A stretch of DNA of 64,000 nucleotides from Mycolicibacter kumamotonensis (GTDB taxonomy: Bacteria; Actinomycetota; Actinomycetes; Mycobacteriales; Mycobacteriaceae), in contig NZ_MVHU01000001.1 in the NCBI RefSeq assembly GCF_002086285.1, positions 62,001 through 126,000 on the forward strand, in the 5' to 3' direction. The notes beneath the pieces are model-generated. The model had not been told where the DNA came from, searched no databases, and saw only the letters and a program-made list of their open reading frames with translations. Every line of letters starts with the position of its first letter. Position 1 is the first letter of the stretch. This document shows positions 56,512 to 64,000 of this stretch, piece after piece. The position numbers and the translations under genes are program-made.

Positions 56512-59500
56512 CTATCCGCCCAGACACCCGGGCCCCAGCAGCGCCTTGAGGTCGCCCATCAACGCCGAGGACGGCGTCACCCGCAGTGACGGGTCCAGTT
56601 CCAGCACGGTGATCCGCTCCCCACTGATCAGCCGCAGCTGAACCTGTGCCGTGCCGGGATGGCGGGTCAACACCTGCTTGAGTGCGGTGACCTTGTCAAT
56701 GGTGCACTGCCGGGTCGGCAGACTGACCGCCAGCGGCCGGTCCGCGGCATTGCCGGAGAAGTCGGGCACCACCAGCTCGTTGGCGATCAGCGAGATCCGG
56801 TCGTCGCGGATGGCGACCTTGGCGTTGACCAGTACCACCGCGTCATCGACGACCTCGGCGCCGTAGGCGGAGTAGGTGTGCGGGAAGAACATCACCTCGA
56901 TGCCGCCGGTGAGATCCTCCAACTGCGCTGACGCCCACGGCATTCCGTTCTTGTTCACCCGCCGATTCACCGATGCCAGAATGCCGCCCACCCGCACCTG
57001 GGTGTCGTTGGGGATGTCACCCTCCAGGATCGCCGGAATCTGGGTGTCGACCTGGGCGGCCAGCAGGTGCGCGATGCCGTTGAGCGGATGCCCGGACACA
57101 TACAGCCCGAGCATCTCCCGTTCCAGGGCCAGCTTGTGCTTGTCGGCCCACTCCTCGTCGGGCACCCGGATGCCGAAAACCGCGTCGGCGCCGGCACTGT
57201 CGCCATCTCCCCCGCCGAACAGGTCGAACTGCCCCATCGCCTGGGCCTTCTTGGTTCCCAGCACCGAGTCGACGGCGTCGGTGTGGACCAGGAACAGGCC
57301 CTTTCGCGGATGCCCCAACGAGTCGAAGGCGCCGGCTTTGATCAGCGATTCGGTGACCTTCTTGTTGCAGGCGGCGATATCGATCTTGTTGAGGTAGTCG
57401 GAGAAATCGGTGAACCGGCCCTTGTGCGTTCGGGTGCTGATCAGCGACCCCACCACATTGGCGCCGACGTTGCGCACCGCACCCAACCCGTAGCGGATGT
57501 CCTTGCCAACCGAGGCGAAGTTCAGTTCGGATTCGTTGACGTCGGGCGGCAGCACCGTGATGCCCAGGCGCCTGCAGTCCGCCAGGTACACCGCGGCCTT
57601 GTCCTTGTCGTCACCGACCGAAGTCAACAGCCCGGCCATGTATTCGGCCGGGTAGTTGGCCTTCAGGTAGGCCGTCCAGTACGACACCAGGCCGTAGCCG
57701 GCCGCGTGCGACTTGTTGAACGCATACCCCGCGAACGGAAGGATGGTGTCCCACAACGCTTTCACTGCACGCTCGGAGAACCCGTTGGCCGTCATCCCTT
57801 CGTAGAAGCCCTTGTACTCGGCTTCCAGGACTTCAAGCTTCTTCTTGCCCATGGCTTTACGCAGCGCATCGGCCTTGCCCATCGTGTAGGAGGCCACCTT
57901 CTGCGCGATGAACATGATCTGCTCTTGGTAGACGATCAGCCCGTAGGTTTCGGCGAGGATGTCGCGCAGCGGCTCTTCGAGTTCGGGGTGGATGGGCTTG
58001 ATCGCCTGGCGGTTGTTCTTCCGGTCGGCGTAGTCGTTGTGGGCATTCATGCCCATCGGGCCCGGCCGGTACAACGCCAGCACCGCGACGATGTCGTTGA
58101 ACTCGGTGGGCTGCATGCGGCGCAGCAGGTCACGCATCGGGCCGCCGTCGAGCTGGAACACCCCCAGGGTGTCGCCGCGGCCCAACAGCTCATAGGTGGC
58201 CGGATCGTCCATCGGCAGGGAATCGAGGTCGAGGTCCACCCCTCGATTGGCCTTGATGTTCTCCAGGCAGTCACCGATGATCGTCAGGTTGCGCAGGCCC
58301 AGGAAGTCCATCTTCAGCAGGCCGATTTCTTCACACGACGGGTAGTCCCAGCCGGTGATGATGGCGCCGTCCTGCGGCCGCTTCCACAGCGGGATCGCGT
58401 CGATCAGCGGCTCGGAGCTCATGATCACCGCGCAGGCGTGCACGCCGGCGTTGCGGACCAAGCCCTCCAGTCCGCGCGCGGTCTCGTAGATGGTCCGCAC
58501 GTCGGGATCGGTGTCGATCAGCGTGCGAACCTCGGCGGCCTCCTTGTACCGCTCGTGGGACGGGTCGGTGATGCCCGACAGCGGGATGTCCTTGGCCATG
58601 ATCGGCGGCGGCAGTGCCTTGGTGATCCGGTCGGCGATCGCATAACCCGGCTGTCCGTAGTGCACACGGGCCGAATCCTTCAGCGCAGCCTTGGTTTTGA
58701 TGGTGCCGAACGTGATCACCTGAGCGACCCGGTCGCTGCCCCACCGCTCGGCGGCATAGCGCACCATCTCGCCGCGGCGGCGGTCGTCGAAGTCGATGTC
58801 GATGTCGGGTGCCGACGGACGCTCCGGGTTGAGGAACCGTTCGAACAGCAGGCCGTGCGGGATCGGGTCGATGTTGGTGATGCCCAGCGCGTAGGCGACC
58901 AGCGACCCGGCCGCCGAGCCGCGGCCCGGACCCACCCGGATATTGATCGAGCGCGCGTAGCTGATCAGGTCCGCGACGATCAGAAAGTAGGACGGGAATC
59001 CCTTGCCGCAGATGACATCGATCTCATAGGCGGCGCGATCGGTGTATTCCGCCGGCACCCCGGCCGGAAAGCGCCGTTCCAGGCCGGCCTGCACCTCGTG
59101 GCGCAGCCAGGACCCCTGGTCGTGTCCGTCGGGAACCGGGAACACCGGCATCCGGTCACGCGGGGTCCAGATGTCGGCGTAGGACTGCACCCGCTCGGCG
59201 ATCAGCAAGGTGGAATCACAGGCGCCGGGGATGGTGTCGTCCCACAGCGCCCGCATCTCGGCGGCCGACTTGAGGTAGTAGCCGTCCCCGTCGAACTTGA
59301 ACCGGGTCGGATCTGAGAGCGTCTTGCCGGTCTGCACACACAGCAGCGCCTCGTGGTTCGACGACGCGTCGCGGGTGACATAGTGGCAGTCATTGGTGGC
59401 CAGCGCGGGTATGCCGAGCTTGCGGCCCACCTCCAGCAAACCGTCGCGCACCCGGCGTTCGATGGACAGGCCGTGATCCATCAGTTCCAGGAAGTAGTTC

Positions 59501-60051
59501 CCGGCGCCGAAGATCTCCCGCCATTTCGCGGCCGACTCCAGCGCCTCGCGGTCCTGGCCCAGCCGCAGCCGGGTCTGCACCTCCCCCGACGGGCATCCGG
59601 TGGTGGCGATGATCCCCTCGGCGTGCTCGGCGATCAGTTCGGCGTCCATCCGCGACCACTTGCCCAGCTGGCCTTCGAAGGAGGCCAGTGAGGACAGCTT
59701 GAACAGGTTGCGTAACCCGGTGGCGTTCTCGGCGACCATGGTCAGGTGGGTGTAGGACCCGCTGCCGGACACGTCGTCGCTCTTCTGGCCGGGGTCGCCC
59801 CAGTGGACCCGGCGGGTGTCGAAACGCGAACCCGGGGCGATGTAGGCCTCCACCCCGATGATCGGCTTGATGCCGGCCTTGGTCGCGGCGTTGTAGAACT
59901 CACTGGCCCCGAACATGTTTCCGTGGTCGGTCATCCCGATCGCGGGCATCTCCAGCCGTTGCGCCTCGGCCAGCATGGGGGCGATCTTCGCCGCACCGTC
60001 GAGCATCGAGTACTCGGTGTGGTTATGCAGGTGTACGAACGAAGATCCCAT
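56512..60051 (-). CDS. dnaE1: DNA polymerase III alpha subunit DnaE1
   Basis: Replicative polymerase; 1179 residues. The N-terminal PHP domain has [19 protein letters not shown] and ATNDCHYV; in mycobacteria this domain provides proofreading. Polymerase motifs include [18 protein letters not shown], the catalytic Asp cluster [15 protein letters not shown], and [18 protein letters not shown]. An OB domain lies near [14 protein letters not shown] and a tau-binding-type C-terminus ends the protein. The length fits DnaE1 (Rv1547), not the shorter DnaE2. Confidence 0.98.
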   Translation of the reverse strand: MGSSFVHLHNHTEYSMLDGAAKIAPMLAEAQRLEMPAIGMTDHGNMFGASEFYNAATKAGIKPIIGVEAYIAPGSRFDTRRVHWGDPGQKSDDVSGSGSYTHLTMVAENATGLRNLFKLSSLASFEGQLGKWSRMDAELIAEHAEGIIATTGCPSGEVQTRLRLGQDREALESAAKWREIFGAGNYFLELMDHGLSIERRVRDGLLEVGRKLGIPALATNDCHYVTRDASSNHEALLCVQTGKTLSDPTRFKFDGDGYYLKSAAEMRALWDDTIPGACDSTLLIAERVQSYADIWTPRDRMPVFPVPDGHDQGSWLRHEVQAGLERRFPAGVPAEYTDRAAYEIDVICGKGFPSYFLIVADLISYARSINIRVGPGRGSAAGSLVAYALGITNIDPIPHGLLFERFLNPERPSAPDIDIDFDDRRRGEMVRYAAERWGSDRVAQVITFGTIKTKAALKDSARVHYGQPGYAIADRITKALPPPIMAKDIPLSGITDPSHERYKEAAEVRTLIDTDPDVRTIYETARGLEGLVRNAGVHACAVIMSSEPLIDAIPLWKRPQDGAIITGWDYPSCEEIGLLKMDFLGLRNLTIIGDCLENIKANRGVDLDLDSLPMDDPATYELLGRGDTLGVFQLDGGPMRDLLRRMQPTEFNDIVAVLALYRPGPMGMNAHNDYADRKNNRQAIKPIHPELEEPLRDILAETYGLIVYQEQIMFIAQKVASYTMGKADALRKAMGKKKLEVLEAEYKGFYEGMTANGFSERAVKALWDTILPFAGYAFNKSHAAGYGLVSYWTAYLKANYPAEYMAGLLTSVGDDKDKAAVYLADCRRLGITVLPPDVNESELNFASVGKDIRYGLGAVRNVGANVVGSLISTRTHKGRFTDFSDYLNKIDIAACNKKVTESLIKAGAFDSLGHPRKGLFLVHTDAVDSVLGTKKAQAMGQFDLFGGGDGDSAGADAVFGIRVPDEEWADKHKLALEREMLGLYVSGHPLNGIAHLLAAQVDTQIPAILEGDIPNDTQVRVGGILASVNRRVNKNGMPWASAQLEDLTGGIEVMFFPHTYSAYGAEVVDDAVVLVNAKVAIRDDRISLIANELVVPDFSGNAADRPLAVSLPTRQCTIDKVTALKQVLTRHPGTAQVQLRLISGERITVLELDPSLRVTPSSALMGDLKALLGPGCLGG

Positions 60052-60189
60052 AGGACCGCCAGTCTATGGCCGGCCACCGACGGTGCTCGGCGTGTCGGCG
60101 GGTGTGTCTTCACACGCGCGCGTTTCTGCGGACAGCGGCCGCCGACGTGCATTACGTTGAGGTGCGTCTGAAGCGGAGGAGCTACATAC

Positions 60190-60417
60190 ATGAGCGTGTA
60201 CCGGGTGATCGACATCATCGGGACCAGTCCGTCGTCCTGGGAGAACGCCGCGGCAGAGGCGGTGCACCGGGCCAAGCAGACCATCGACGACATCCGTGTC
60301 GCCCAGGTCGTCGAGCAGGACCTGACCCTCGACGACAAGGGTGGGATCGTCTACCGCACCAAGCTGCGGATCTCCTTCAAGATCCGGCCGCCGAAGTCGG
60401 CGAACGGCTCCAGCTAA
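60190..60417 (+). CDS. secE2: Dodecin family protein (SecE2-like)
   Basis: A 75-residue protein, MSVYRVIDIIGTSPSSWENA, with the dodecin beta-alpha-beta-beta fold. It closely resembles M. tuberculosis Rv0379, named SecE2 but actually a dodecin and not part of the Sec channel. Dodecins form dodecamers that bind flavins or, in that subgroup, calcium. A strong GGAGGAG ribosome-binding site precedes the ATG. It is followed 8 nt later by a methyltransferase gene, so they may be cotranscribed. Confidence 0.92.
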   Translation: MSVYRVIDIIGTSPSSWENAAAEAVHRAKQTIDDIRVAQVVEQDLTLDDKGGIVYRTKLRISFKIRPPKSANGSS

Positions 60418-60425
60418 CAGCTGCG

Positions 60426-61199
60426 ATGCCGCGCAGCTTCGATGAGCTGGTAGCCGAGGCCGTCGCCGCGCCGGTCGACGGCTGGGAGTTCTCCTGGCTG
60501 GACGGCCGGGCCACCGAACAGCGCCCGTCCTGGGGCTATCAGCGTCAGTTGGCGCGTCGACTGTCGGGTGTGGGGGCTGCGGTCGACTTGCACACCGGTG
60601 GCGGCGAGGTGCTGGCGGGCCTGGAGAAGTTGGAACAGTTCGGCGGGTTTCCGCCCACCATGGCCGCCACCGAGTCATGGCCGCCGAACGCCGCACGCGC
60701 CACCGAGCTGCTTCATCCGCGGGGCGTGGTGGTGGTGACCGTGCCGGATCGCCCGCCACTGCCGTTCGGCGACAGCGCATTCGATCTGGTCAGCAGCCGC
60801 CACCCGTTGGCGACCTGGTGGGACGAGATCGCCCGGGTGCTGCGGCCGGGCGGCCGCTACTTCGCCCAGCAGATCGGGCCGGCGACGATGCTGGAGCTCA
60901 CCGAGTTCTTTCTGGGGCCGATGCCGCGCAAAGGCGCCCAATACGAGCCGGAGGCGGTCCGTGCCGACGCGGTGGCTGCCGGTATGGAGATCATCGACCT
61001 GCGGTCGGAGCGGCTTCGGGCGGAGTTCTTCGACGTCGGCGCGGTGATCTACTTCCTGCGCAAGGTGATCTGGACGGTGCCGGACTTCTCGGTCGACGCC
61101 CACCTGGACCGGCTCCGGCAGATGCACGAGCTCATCGAGGCGCAGGGCCCGTTCGTCGCCCACGCCACCCGGGTGCTCGTCGAGGCCCGCAAGCCCTGA
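60426..61199 (+). CDS. Class I SAM-dependent methyltransferase
   Basis: A 257-residue methyltransferase. Motif I is degenerate but visible in AAVDLHTGGGEVLAGL; motif II/III correspond to MAATESWPPNAARATELL, and the post-motif LPFGDSAFDLVSSRHPLATWWDEIARVLRPGGRYFAQQ contains the conserved RVLRPGG. A tyrosine/phenylalanine-rich C-terminal cap follows. Substrate unknown. ATG 60426 lies 8 nt after the dodecin stop; its stop is 1 nt from the convergent pseudouridine synthase. Confidence 0.88.
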   Translation: MPRSFDELVAEAVAAPVDGWEFSWLDGRATEQRPSWGYQRQLARRLSGVGAAVDLHTGGGEVLAGLEKLEQFGGFPPTMAATESWPPNAARATELLHPRGVVVVTVPDRPPLPFGDSAFDLVSSRHPLATWWDEIARVLRPGGRYFAQQIGPATMLELTEFFLGPMPRKGAQYEPEAVRADAVAAGMEIIDLRSERLRAEFFDVGAVIYFLRKVIWTVPDFSVDAHLDRLRQMHELIEAQGPFVAHATRVLVEARKP

Positions 61200-61200
61200 A

Positions 61201-62121
61201 TCAGCGCTGCAGAACGTCCAGGGCGTGCTGCAGGTCTGCCGGGTATTCGCTGGTGATCTCGATACGGCGCCCATCGCCGGGATGGGCGAAGGCCAGCGAG
61301 CGGGCGTGCAGCCACTGGCGTTCCAACCCGAGCTTTTTCGCCAGGGTCGGGTCGGCGCCGTAGGTGAGGTCGCCGCAGCAGGGATGCCGAAGGGCGGCGA
61401 AGTGCACCCGGATCTGGTGGGTGCGACCGGTTTCCAGGTGCACGTCGAGCAGGCTGGCGGCGACGAACGCCTCCACCGTGTCGTAGTGGGTGATGCTGTG
61501 CCGGCCGCCGGCGGTGACCGCGAACTTCCAGTCGTGACCGTGGTGGCGGCCGATCGGCGCGTCGATCGTGCCGCTGGACGGGTCGGGGTGCCCCTGCACC
61601 AGCGCGTGGTAGCGCTTGTCGACGGTGCGTGCCTTGAAGGCGCGCTTGAGGGCGGTGTAGGCGCGCTCGGAGAGCGCCACCACCATCACCCCCGAGGTGC
61701 CGACGTCCAGGCGGTGCACGATGCCTTGGCGTTCGGGCACCCCGGACGTGGTGATGCGGTAGCCGGCCGCGGCCAGCCCGCCCAGCACCGTCGGCCCGCT
61801 CCAACCCACCGACGCGTGGGCGGCCACCCCGGCGGGTTTGTCGACGGCGACGATGTCCTCGTCGGAGTACAGGATGGTCATGCCCTCGACCTCGGCCGGG
61901 GTGTTCTCCAACGGGGCCGGCGCCTCGGGCAGCCGGACCTGCAACCATGCGCCCGCGACCAGCCGGTCGGACTTGCCGGCGGGGGCACCGTCGAGTTCGA
62001 CGTCGCCGTTCTCGGCCAGCGTGGCGGCGACGGTCCGGGACAGACCCAGCAGGCGGGCCAGTCCGGCGTCGACACGCATACCGGCCAGCCCCTCCGGCAC
62101 CGGCATGGACCGTTCGGTCAC
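61201..62121 (-). CDS. RluA/RluD-family pseudouridine synthase (Rv1540-like)
   Basis: A 306-residue RNA pseudouridine synthase. An N-terminal S4 RNA-binding region ([20 protein letters not shown]) precedes the catalytic domain with the nucleophilic Asp in [29 protein letters not shown] and [13 protein letters not shown]. It corresponds in text to Rv1540, beside lspA. GTG 62121 matches the family N-terminus; ATG at 62106 is an alternative. The target RNA is unproven, probably 23S rRNA. It lies 7 nt downstream of lspA. Confidence 0.94.
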   Translation of the reverse strand: MTERSMPVPEGLAGMRVDAGLARLLGLSRTVAATLAENGDVELDGAPAGKSDRLVAGAWLQVRLPEAPAPLENTPAEVEGMTILYSDEDIVAVDKPAGVAAHASVGWSGPTVLGGLAAAGYRITTSGVPERQGIVHRLDVGTSGVMVVALSERAYTALKRAFKARTVDKRYHALVQGHPDPSSGTIDAPIGRHHGHDWKFAVTAGGRHSITHYDTVEAFVAASLLDVHLETGRTHQIRVHFAALRHPCCGDLTYGADPTLAKKLGLERQWLHARSLAFAHPGDGRRIEITSEYPADLQHALDVLQR

Positions 62122-62128
62122 GACCGCA

Positions 62129-62758
62129 TCAGGTCTGGTCACCGGGGCGGTGCTCAGGGCGCGACTCCTCGGCATCGCTCCGCTTCGCCCCGTCATCCGC
62201 GCGGCGGCGGCCCACGGTGTCGAAGTCGAAGCCGAACACCGAGAGTCCGACCAGCAGGATCGCACCGCCCACCACCGCGGGGTCGGCGACGTTGAACACC
62301 GGCCACCACCCGATGGACAGGAAGTCGACGACGTGGCCCTGAAGGTGGCCGGGCGCCCGGAAGAACCGGTCCACCAGATTGCCCAGTGCCCCGCCGAGGA
62401 TCATGCCCAACCCGACCGCCCACCACGGCGACACCAGCCGCCGCGACATCCAGATGATGCCGAGCACCACCGAACTGGCGATCAGCGTCAGCACCCAGGT
62501 ATAGCTGGTGGCCATCGAGAACGCGGCACCGGAGTTGCGCACCAGAGTCCAGGTGACGGTGTCGCCGATGATCGAGACGGGCTGGCCGGGGGTCAGCATT
62601 TTCACCGCGAGCACCTTGGTGACGACGTCGACCATCAGCACAACCGCGGCCACCGACAGCAGCAGGCCCAGCCGCCGGGGCGGCGCGGCCGGCTCCGGCG
62701 CCTGATCGGCGGCCGGCTCGGTCGAGTCGGTTGTCTCGTCAGTCACGCCCCCCATCAT
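62129..62758 (-). CDS. lspA: Lipoprotein signal peptidase LspA
   Basis: Aspartic protease that removes the signal peptide from lipoproteins after Lgt has acted. The 209-residue product has a Pro/Glu-rich cytosolic start, four helices and the catalytic aspartates in GNLVDRFFR and [12 protein letters not shown], plus the NSGAAFS motif. Starts at MM (62758) or GTG (62746) are both possible. It is divergent from ansA with only 30 nt between. Confidence 0.96.
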   Translation of the reverse strand: MMGGVTDETTDSTEPAADQAPEPAAPPRRLGLLLSVAAVVLMVDVVTKVLAVKMLTPGQPVSIIGDTVTWTLVRNSGAAFSMATSYTWVLTLIASSVVLGIIWMSRRLVSPWWAVGLGMILGGALGNLVDRFFRAPGHLQGHVVDFLSIGWWPVFNVADPAVVGGAILLVGLSVFGFDFDTVGRRRADDGAKRSDAEESRPEHRPGDQT

Positions 62759-62788
62759 CCCTTAACCCGCGTGCGGCATGATCGCGGC

Positions 62789-63727
62789 ATGGTGTCCACG
62801 CGCCTCACCGTCATCACCACCGGCGGGACCATCTCCAGCAGCACCCAGGGCGACGGGGCGTTGCGGCCGGCCCGCAGCGGTTCGGATCTGCTCGCAGATG
62901 CCGGCGCCGCCGACGTCACCGTCGTGGACCTGATGGCGAAGGACAGCTCGGAGCTGGGGCCGGCCGACTGGGCTGCGCTCCTCTCCGCGGTCAACGCCGC
63001 CGTGGACGGCGGGGCCGACGGGGTGGTCGTCACCCACGGCACCGACACCTGCGAAGAGGGCGCGCTGTGGCTGGAACTCGGCTACACCGGCGACGCGCCG
63101 GTGGTGCTCACCGGGGCGCAGCGCAGCGCCGATGCTCCCGACGCCGACGGCCCCGGTAACCTGCGCGACGCGCTGATCCTGGCTGCGGACCCGGCGGCGC
63201 GCGGGCTGGGGGTGCTGATGTGCTTCGCCGGCCGGGTGCTGGCACCGCTGGGACTGCAGAAGGCGACCATCACCGGCCTGACCGGCTTCACCGGGTCGCT
63301 GCTGGGCACCGTTGTCGACGACCGGGTCGCCCTGTCCAGCGGCAAGACCCGGCCCTACCTCGGTGCGCCGGTCACCGTGCCACGGGTCGATATCGTCGCG
63401 CTGTATGCCGGTGCGGACGTCGTCGCACTGGATGCCTGCGCGGCCGCCGGGGCGCGCGGGGTGGTCTTGGCCGGGCTCGGGTCGGGCAATGCGCCGGCGC
63501 CTGTGGTCGACGGCGTGCGGCGGCACTGTCGGGACGGACTCGTCGTCGCGGTGTCCAGTCGGGTTCCGGACGGGCGGGTCGGCGCGGACTACGGCCCCGG
63601 CCGGGCCCTGGTGGACGCGGGCGCGCTGATGGTGCCGCGACTGCGGCCGCCACAGGCCCGGATCCTGCTGATGGCGGCACTCGCGGCCGGGCAGCCGGTA
63701 TCCGACGTCATCGGCCGGTGGGGCTGA
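62789..63727 (+). CDS. ansA: L-asparaginase AnsA
   Basis: Type I asparaginase/amidase-fold enzyme, 312 residues; hydrolyses asparagine to aspartate and ammonia. Both catalytic threonine blocks are intact: [10 protein letters not shown] near the N-terminus and [35 protein letters not shown] supplies the conserved Asp/Lys-proton-relay region. There is no signal peptide, so it is cytosolic. ATG 62789 was chosen because it gives the family N-terminus; the open frame upstream is antisense to lspA. The end is 1 nt from the convergent dinX stop. Confidence 0.96.
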   Translation: MVSTRLTVITTGGTISSSTQGDGALRPARSGSDLLADAGAADVTVVDLMAKDSSELGPADWAALLSAVNAAVDGGADGVVVTHGTDTCEEGALWLELGYTGDAPVVLTGAQRSADAPDADGPGNLRDALILAADPAARGLGVLMCFAGRVLAPLGLQKATITGLTGFTGSLLGTVVDDRVALSSGKTRPYLGAPVTVPRVDIVALYAGADVVALDACAAAGARGVVLAGLGSGNAPAPVVDGVRRHCRDGLVVAVSSRVPDGRVGADYGPGRALVDAGALMVPRLRPPQARILLMAALAAGQPVSDVIGRWG

Positions 63728-63728
63728 T

Positions 63729-64000
63729 CTACGGCTCGTCCTGGACTGCCGCCGCGCCGGCGTAGCCGGGCCAGTCCAGGCTGTCGACCGGATCGGCACG
63801 GGCCAGCCCCGGCTCGTCGATCGGAAACGTCCGCACCGGCCCCGGGCCCGAGCTGCGCGTCTCGAATCGCACCGTGACCACCCCGTGGCCGGCCCCCTGC
63901 ACCCAACCGTGCCCGAGCTCGCGGTGGACGACGTCGTCACCGACCCGCCACAGCGCCGGAGCCGGCAGGGAAATCGGCTCTGCCGCAGGTATTTCCGGTG
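63729..64000 (-). CDS. dinX: DNA polymerase IV DinX, C-terminal fragment
   Basis: Y-family translesion polymerase; only the last 89 codons lie in the window, with the 5' part beyond base 64000. The visible text [42 protein letters not shown] and [11 protein letters not shown] matches the C-terminal region of M. tuberculosis DinX (Rv1537), the gene next to ansA. Catalytic residues are outside the window and cannot be checked. The stop is TAG at 63729-63731. Confidence 0.9.
   Translation of the reverse strand, partial: PEIPAAEPISLPAPALWRVGDDVVHRELGHGWVQGAGHGVVTVRFETRSSGPGPVRTFPIDEPGLARADPVDSLDWPGYAGAAAVQDEP

Noticed and set aside
61838..62788. Upstream in-frame extension of ansA of over 300 codons
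   Set aside because: It is antisense to the pseudouridine synthase and lspA, and AnsA homologues begin at the ATG at 62789.

Overview
The window is high-GC (by eye about 68-69 percent) and densely packed, and almost every recognisable protein is closest to a known mycobacterial one: HelY, PafA/B/C, TatA/C, PdtaR, a Cya-type cyclase, PykA, Lgt, TrpEBAC, PriA-type HisA, NadABC, BsaP, RipD, DnaE1, LspA, AnsA and DinX. The organism is therefore a Mycobacteriaceae member. The species cannot be named from the sequence alone, and statements about M. tuberculosis gene order come from memory, not from a search.

Layout. 1-6547: helY (cut by the window edge), tatC, tatA, pafC, pafB, pafA and pdtaR, all on the minus strand (secretion, pupylation and DNA-damage control, then an ANTAR regulator). 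6630-11029: a tRNA with a Leu anticodon, a small YnfA-like membrane protein, a class III adenylate cyclase with a suspect 5' end, a lipase, and two small membrane proteins. 11068-20592: tesB, pyk, a TM2 protein, lgt and the trp cluster (trpE, a trp-region membrane protein, trpC, trpB, trpA), with bcpB divergent. 21130-23085: two adjacent coiled-coil proteins. 23122-29554: the complete co-oriented his cluster hisD-C-B-H-A-impA-F-I. 29697-30536: a tandem pair of deazaflavin-type oxidoreductases. 30556-34793: nadABC facing nrtR across a palindromic operator. 34837-42478: a secretory-lipase homologue, a 57-bp tandem repeat, and the biotin genes (bsaP, bioB, bioQ, bioD, bioF, bioA) with two BioQ-type boxes. 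42639-49755: a RipD-like protein, an acyltransferase-SGNH protein, treX, ilvA, a Ddn-family protein and a small membrane protein. 49763-56500: accessory material (DUF488, acyl-CoA ligase, enoyl-CoA hydratase, methyltransferase, two tandem secreted paralogues, a Cys-rich MerR regulator divergent from a flavin/F420-type oxidoreductase). 56512-64000: dnaE1, a dodecin, a methyltransferase, a pseudouridine synthase, lspA, ansA and the C-terminus of dinX.

How the genes work together. The trp, his, NAD and biotin blocks are compact operons with many 1-8 nt start/stop overlaps. PriA-type HisA links his and trp, because no trpF is present in the window. NrtR and BioQ are encoded divergently from the pathways they should control, and their operators can be read directly. 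Several plus-strand genes have a TANNNT-like hexamer ending 6-7 nt before the start codon, the arrangement expected for leaderless mycobacterial transcripts.

Compared with the M. tuberculosis order I remember, the window shows breakpoints or losses: pafA next to pdtaR, no cydABDC between cya and tesB, no treY/treZ after treX, a coiled-coil pair between bcpB and hisI, and no prophage between the bioD-side genes and bioB. The best candidates for something undescribed are the tandem secreted proteins at 53862-55437, the coiled-coil pair at 21130-23085, and the 57-bp repeat that supplies the C-terminus and stop codon of a membrane protein at 36174-36366. No gene-free stretch exceeds about 175 bases. 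I see no CRISPR array, rRNA, insertion sequence or convincing intrinsic terminator.
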